Source: Chitinophagaceae bacterium (lineage in GTDB: Bacteria; Bacteroidota; Bacteroidia; Chitinophagales; Chitinophagaceae). From it: a stretch of DNA of 30,507 nucleotides. The DNA is taken from positions 1-30,507 of the forward strand of contig JADKJI010000029.1 in assembly GCA_016721085.1 (NCBI GenBank), read 5' to 3'. Positions 28,812-30,507 of this stretch are shown piece after piece (position 1 is the stretch's first letter; the number at the start of each line of letters is the position of its first letter). The position numbers were made by a program, and so were the translations under genes. Below the pieces are notes generated by a model. That model did not search any database, was not told the DNA's origin, and was given only the letters and a program-made list of their open reading frames with translations.

Positions 28812-29007
28812 ATTATGGGTTCAAGAAGTTCCATTTATTCAAGAGGTTCAAGGTTCTTGGGTGTAGCTCCTGATTAATAATATAGAATTTTCAGGGCATT
28901 TTTTTACCGCAGAGAACAAGAGAAACAAGAGGTTTCGCAGAGTTATACTAAAACTTAATTAAAATTTTCAAATAACTCTGCAAGCTCCTGTAACGCTCTT
29001 GTTCTCC
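28812..29007 (+). repeat. Palindromic repeat family 1, copy 5 (divergent)
   Basis: The tail AAGAGGTTCAAGGTTCTTGG, GATTAATAATATAG and TTTTTTTACCGCAGAGA matches the other copies. The following inverted repeat differs: GAGAACAAGAG and GCAGAGTTAT (28911-28946) pair with ATAACTCTGC and CTCTTGTTCTC (28972-29007). The tail is thus joined to a new palindrome. It occupies the gap between the MFS gene and the oxidoreductase gene, and the ~295-base gap holds nothing else. Confidence 0.7.
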
Positions 29008-29025
29008 ATGATAAATTATGATGGC

Positions 29026-29065
29026 TATTGGCTGTTCATTTCCACATTTCCATATTTTCAAATTC
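29026..29065 (-). repeat. 40-base repeat, left copy of an inverted pair
   Basis: On the minus strand it reads GAATTTGAAAATATGGAAAT followed by GTGGAAATGAACAGCCAATA. It matches 30316-30355 on the plus strand with two mismatches. It lies 7 bases beyond the stop of the MFS gene. Confidence 0.8.
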
Positions 29066-29072
29066 TCAAAAT

Positions 29073-30260
29073 TTACTCTTCTTCTCGTTTTAAAAAATAG
29101 CTGAAACAACAACAACACCACACCACCGCTATCCCCGCCAGTACCATCCACACACTTGCCCAATCGGTGACTGCAGCATCGCCGTTGCCGATTGTATATT
29201 TATCTTTCACGATTCCGGATAAAGCAGAACCGATGAACAACCTAATTATATGTAGCGAGGAGATCAGTCCCTGCGCGGGGCTCTTCAGATCTTTTCTCCG
29301 GCTTCTGGTCAGCATAGATCATTCCCGCTTTGAAGAAGAAATCGTCACAGATACCATGGAGTAAGATACCACCATAGAGCATCATTCGCCAGCTCCAGTT
29401 TCCGTAGCTAAGATAAAAGCGTATGATCCAGGTAACGAGTCCTACAATGAGGATGCCTTCCAGATGCCGAAGTCGGCGATACGCACAATAGTAACAATAA
29501 CATGAAGATCACTTCGGAAGCTTGTCCGGGACTCATCTCAGTTTCTACAAAGAAGTTAGGTATTACAGCGCCGGGATTAGCAGCTAAAATCCTGCTCTGT
29601 AAGTTCGGTAATGGATGGATTAGCCATTGCTAGTAAAGGACAGTAGGATACATATCAAAACCGTTGTATTAAAGAATATGGAGAATGAACGGTTCTTGAA
29701 TAATACAAAGCGTCTTTACCCAATGTCTTGCGCCCACACTCACGGACCTTTTAATATAGGAGGTGTCTTGGCGAGTGAAAGAATACAGTCCTATTACAAT
29801 TGCGGTGATCATTGATATCTGGAAGATGGACTTTATCGCCCCGGTTCATATAGCCGATGAAATTGGTAACGGCTATCCAGGCGATGGTACCGAATACGCG
29901 TATGATAGGGAATTCCTTCGCTGGATTATCCATCTGACGCATACAGATAGAACTGGTGAGGGACTGGACCGAAGTTGGTAAACAGTAACAACATCATCCA
30001 ATAGAAAGTATCATAATCGGTGATCAGAGTAAGGGAGAAGAGGATAGCGGCACCAACGGGTTCAGGATGCCCAATACTCTTTTCAGCGTTAAAGCAGGTC
30101 GCGATGATACCAACAAAGAATAGCGAAGACGATCATAGCGATGGAGAAAGTGGCATGACATTACCTACCTGAGCTCCGGTGATATTAATAGCTAAAAAGT
30201 ACTTGGATAGTGTCCGTACCCGGGCTCCCTGACCACGAACCGTAAAAACATCATGATCAT
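29073..30260 (-). pseudogene. MFS permease (nucleoside:H+ symporter-like), heavily frameshifted
   Basis: Fragments in several minus-strand frames include MIMMF near 30260 as the likely start, then KYFLAINITGAQVGNVM, EFPIIRVFGTIAWI (near 29915, the family-typical 'FPxIRVxGTIxWI'), DWASVWMVLAGIAVVW and the end FSYFLKREEE with the stop at 29075-29073. These recall NupG-like nucleoside:H+ symporters, which in Bacteroidota often sit in sugar or glycoside loci. Many indels (more than five) are needed for a ~395-residue, 12-helix inner-membrane transporter. Transport substrate unknown. It lies upstream of the Gfo/Idh/MocA gene on the same strand and is enclosed by an inverted pair of 40-base repeats. 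Confidence 0.72.
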
Positions 30261-30275
30261 TAGCTGGATTGCAAA

Positions 30276-30355
30276 ATTTGGGAATTTGAAGATTTGAGAA
30301 TTAACAGCCGAATACAAATTTGAAAATATGGAAATGTGGGAATGAACAGCCAATA
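30276..30355 (+). repeat. 40-base repeat, right copy plus partial tandem copy
   Basis: Positions 30316-30355 are nearly identical to the complement of 29026-29065. Just before it, 30278-30313 (GAATTTGAAGATTTGAGAAT, AACAGCCGAATA) is a diverged second copy in the same orientation. Confidence 0.75.
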
Positions 30356-30404
30356 CAGTTTTCAACGGAGATGAGGGGATTACCGGGAAGGCGGGAAGGT
30401 GTTT

Positions 30405-30477
30405 GGTTTTAATGTTTCAAAAAGTTTACAATTAGTTTTTCTTTTACCGTCACCCCTGCGAAGGCAGGGGTCTCCTT
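30405..30477 (+). repeat. Palindromic repeat family 3
   Basis: The leader GTTTCAAAAAGTTTACAATTA and TTTTACCGTCAC is followed by a small hairpin, CCCCTGC (30453-30459) with GCAGGGG (30464-30470), and TCTCCTTAAA. The leader matches the complement of 19365-19410, and the hairpin part resembles 19284-19309. The rest of the window to 30507 shows no gene. Confidence 0.65.
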
Positions 30478-30507
30478 AAAAAGGGTTCATATATTTAGTT
30501 TGATGGT

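Overview
The window looks like Bacteroidota DNA, probably from a Chitinophagaceae-type genome. The reasons are type IX secretion (T9SS) C-terminal sorting domains, a two-component kinase with an extracellular propeller and Y_Y_Y domain, a 'choice-of-anchor E' surface protein, LytTR and AraC regulators, TAnnTTTG-like promoter boxes and A-rich start contexts. Family calls come from reading motifs by eye; no database search was run.

Left part (1 to about 14.2 kb) is clearly more AT-rich than the rest. On the minus strand a NarL-type response regulator is followed by its sensor kinase (834-3898) and by the start of a second, paralogous kinase that is cut near the window edge. A second minus-strand cluster (9593 down to 5713) encodes a T9SS-sorted surface protein, an inner-membrane OmpA-like protein, a small exported protein, a degenerate alpha/beta-hydrolase-like protein and a membrane protein. 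Plus-strand genes are an unknown exported protein, two tandem AraC-type regulators and an orphan LytTR regulator. Two long intergenic stretches each hold a related ~90-nt structured element: a long stem with a conserved bulge, followed by T-rich sequence.

Right part (about 14.3 to 30.5 kb) has higher GC and more ordinary chromosomal genes: pcm, a phosphoribosyltransferase, a DUF2279-like protein, a phospho-sugar mutase, a lipoprotein remnant, a ~1380-residue surface protein with eight PA14-like repeats, an isoprenylcysteine-methyltransferase-like membrane protein, a quinohemoprotein dehydrogenase, a Gfo/Idh/MocA oxidoreductase and an MFS permease. This part is seeded with palindromic repeats of at least two families (five and four copies). 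An AT-rich REP-associated tyrosine transposase (RAYT) gene lies directly beside one member of each family. The left part carries none of these palindromes.

Many genes on both sides carry single-base frameshifts, and the last 6 kb are the worst. Because unrelated and normally conserved genes are hit, uncorrected sequence error is the simplest explanation, although real decay of some genes cannot be excluded. Broken genes are therefore annotated over their full reconstructed span.
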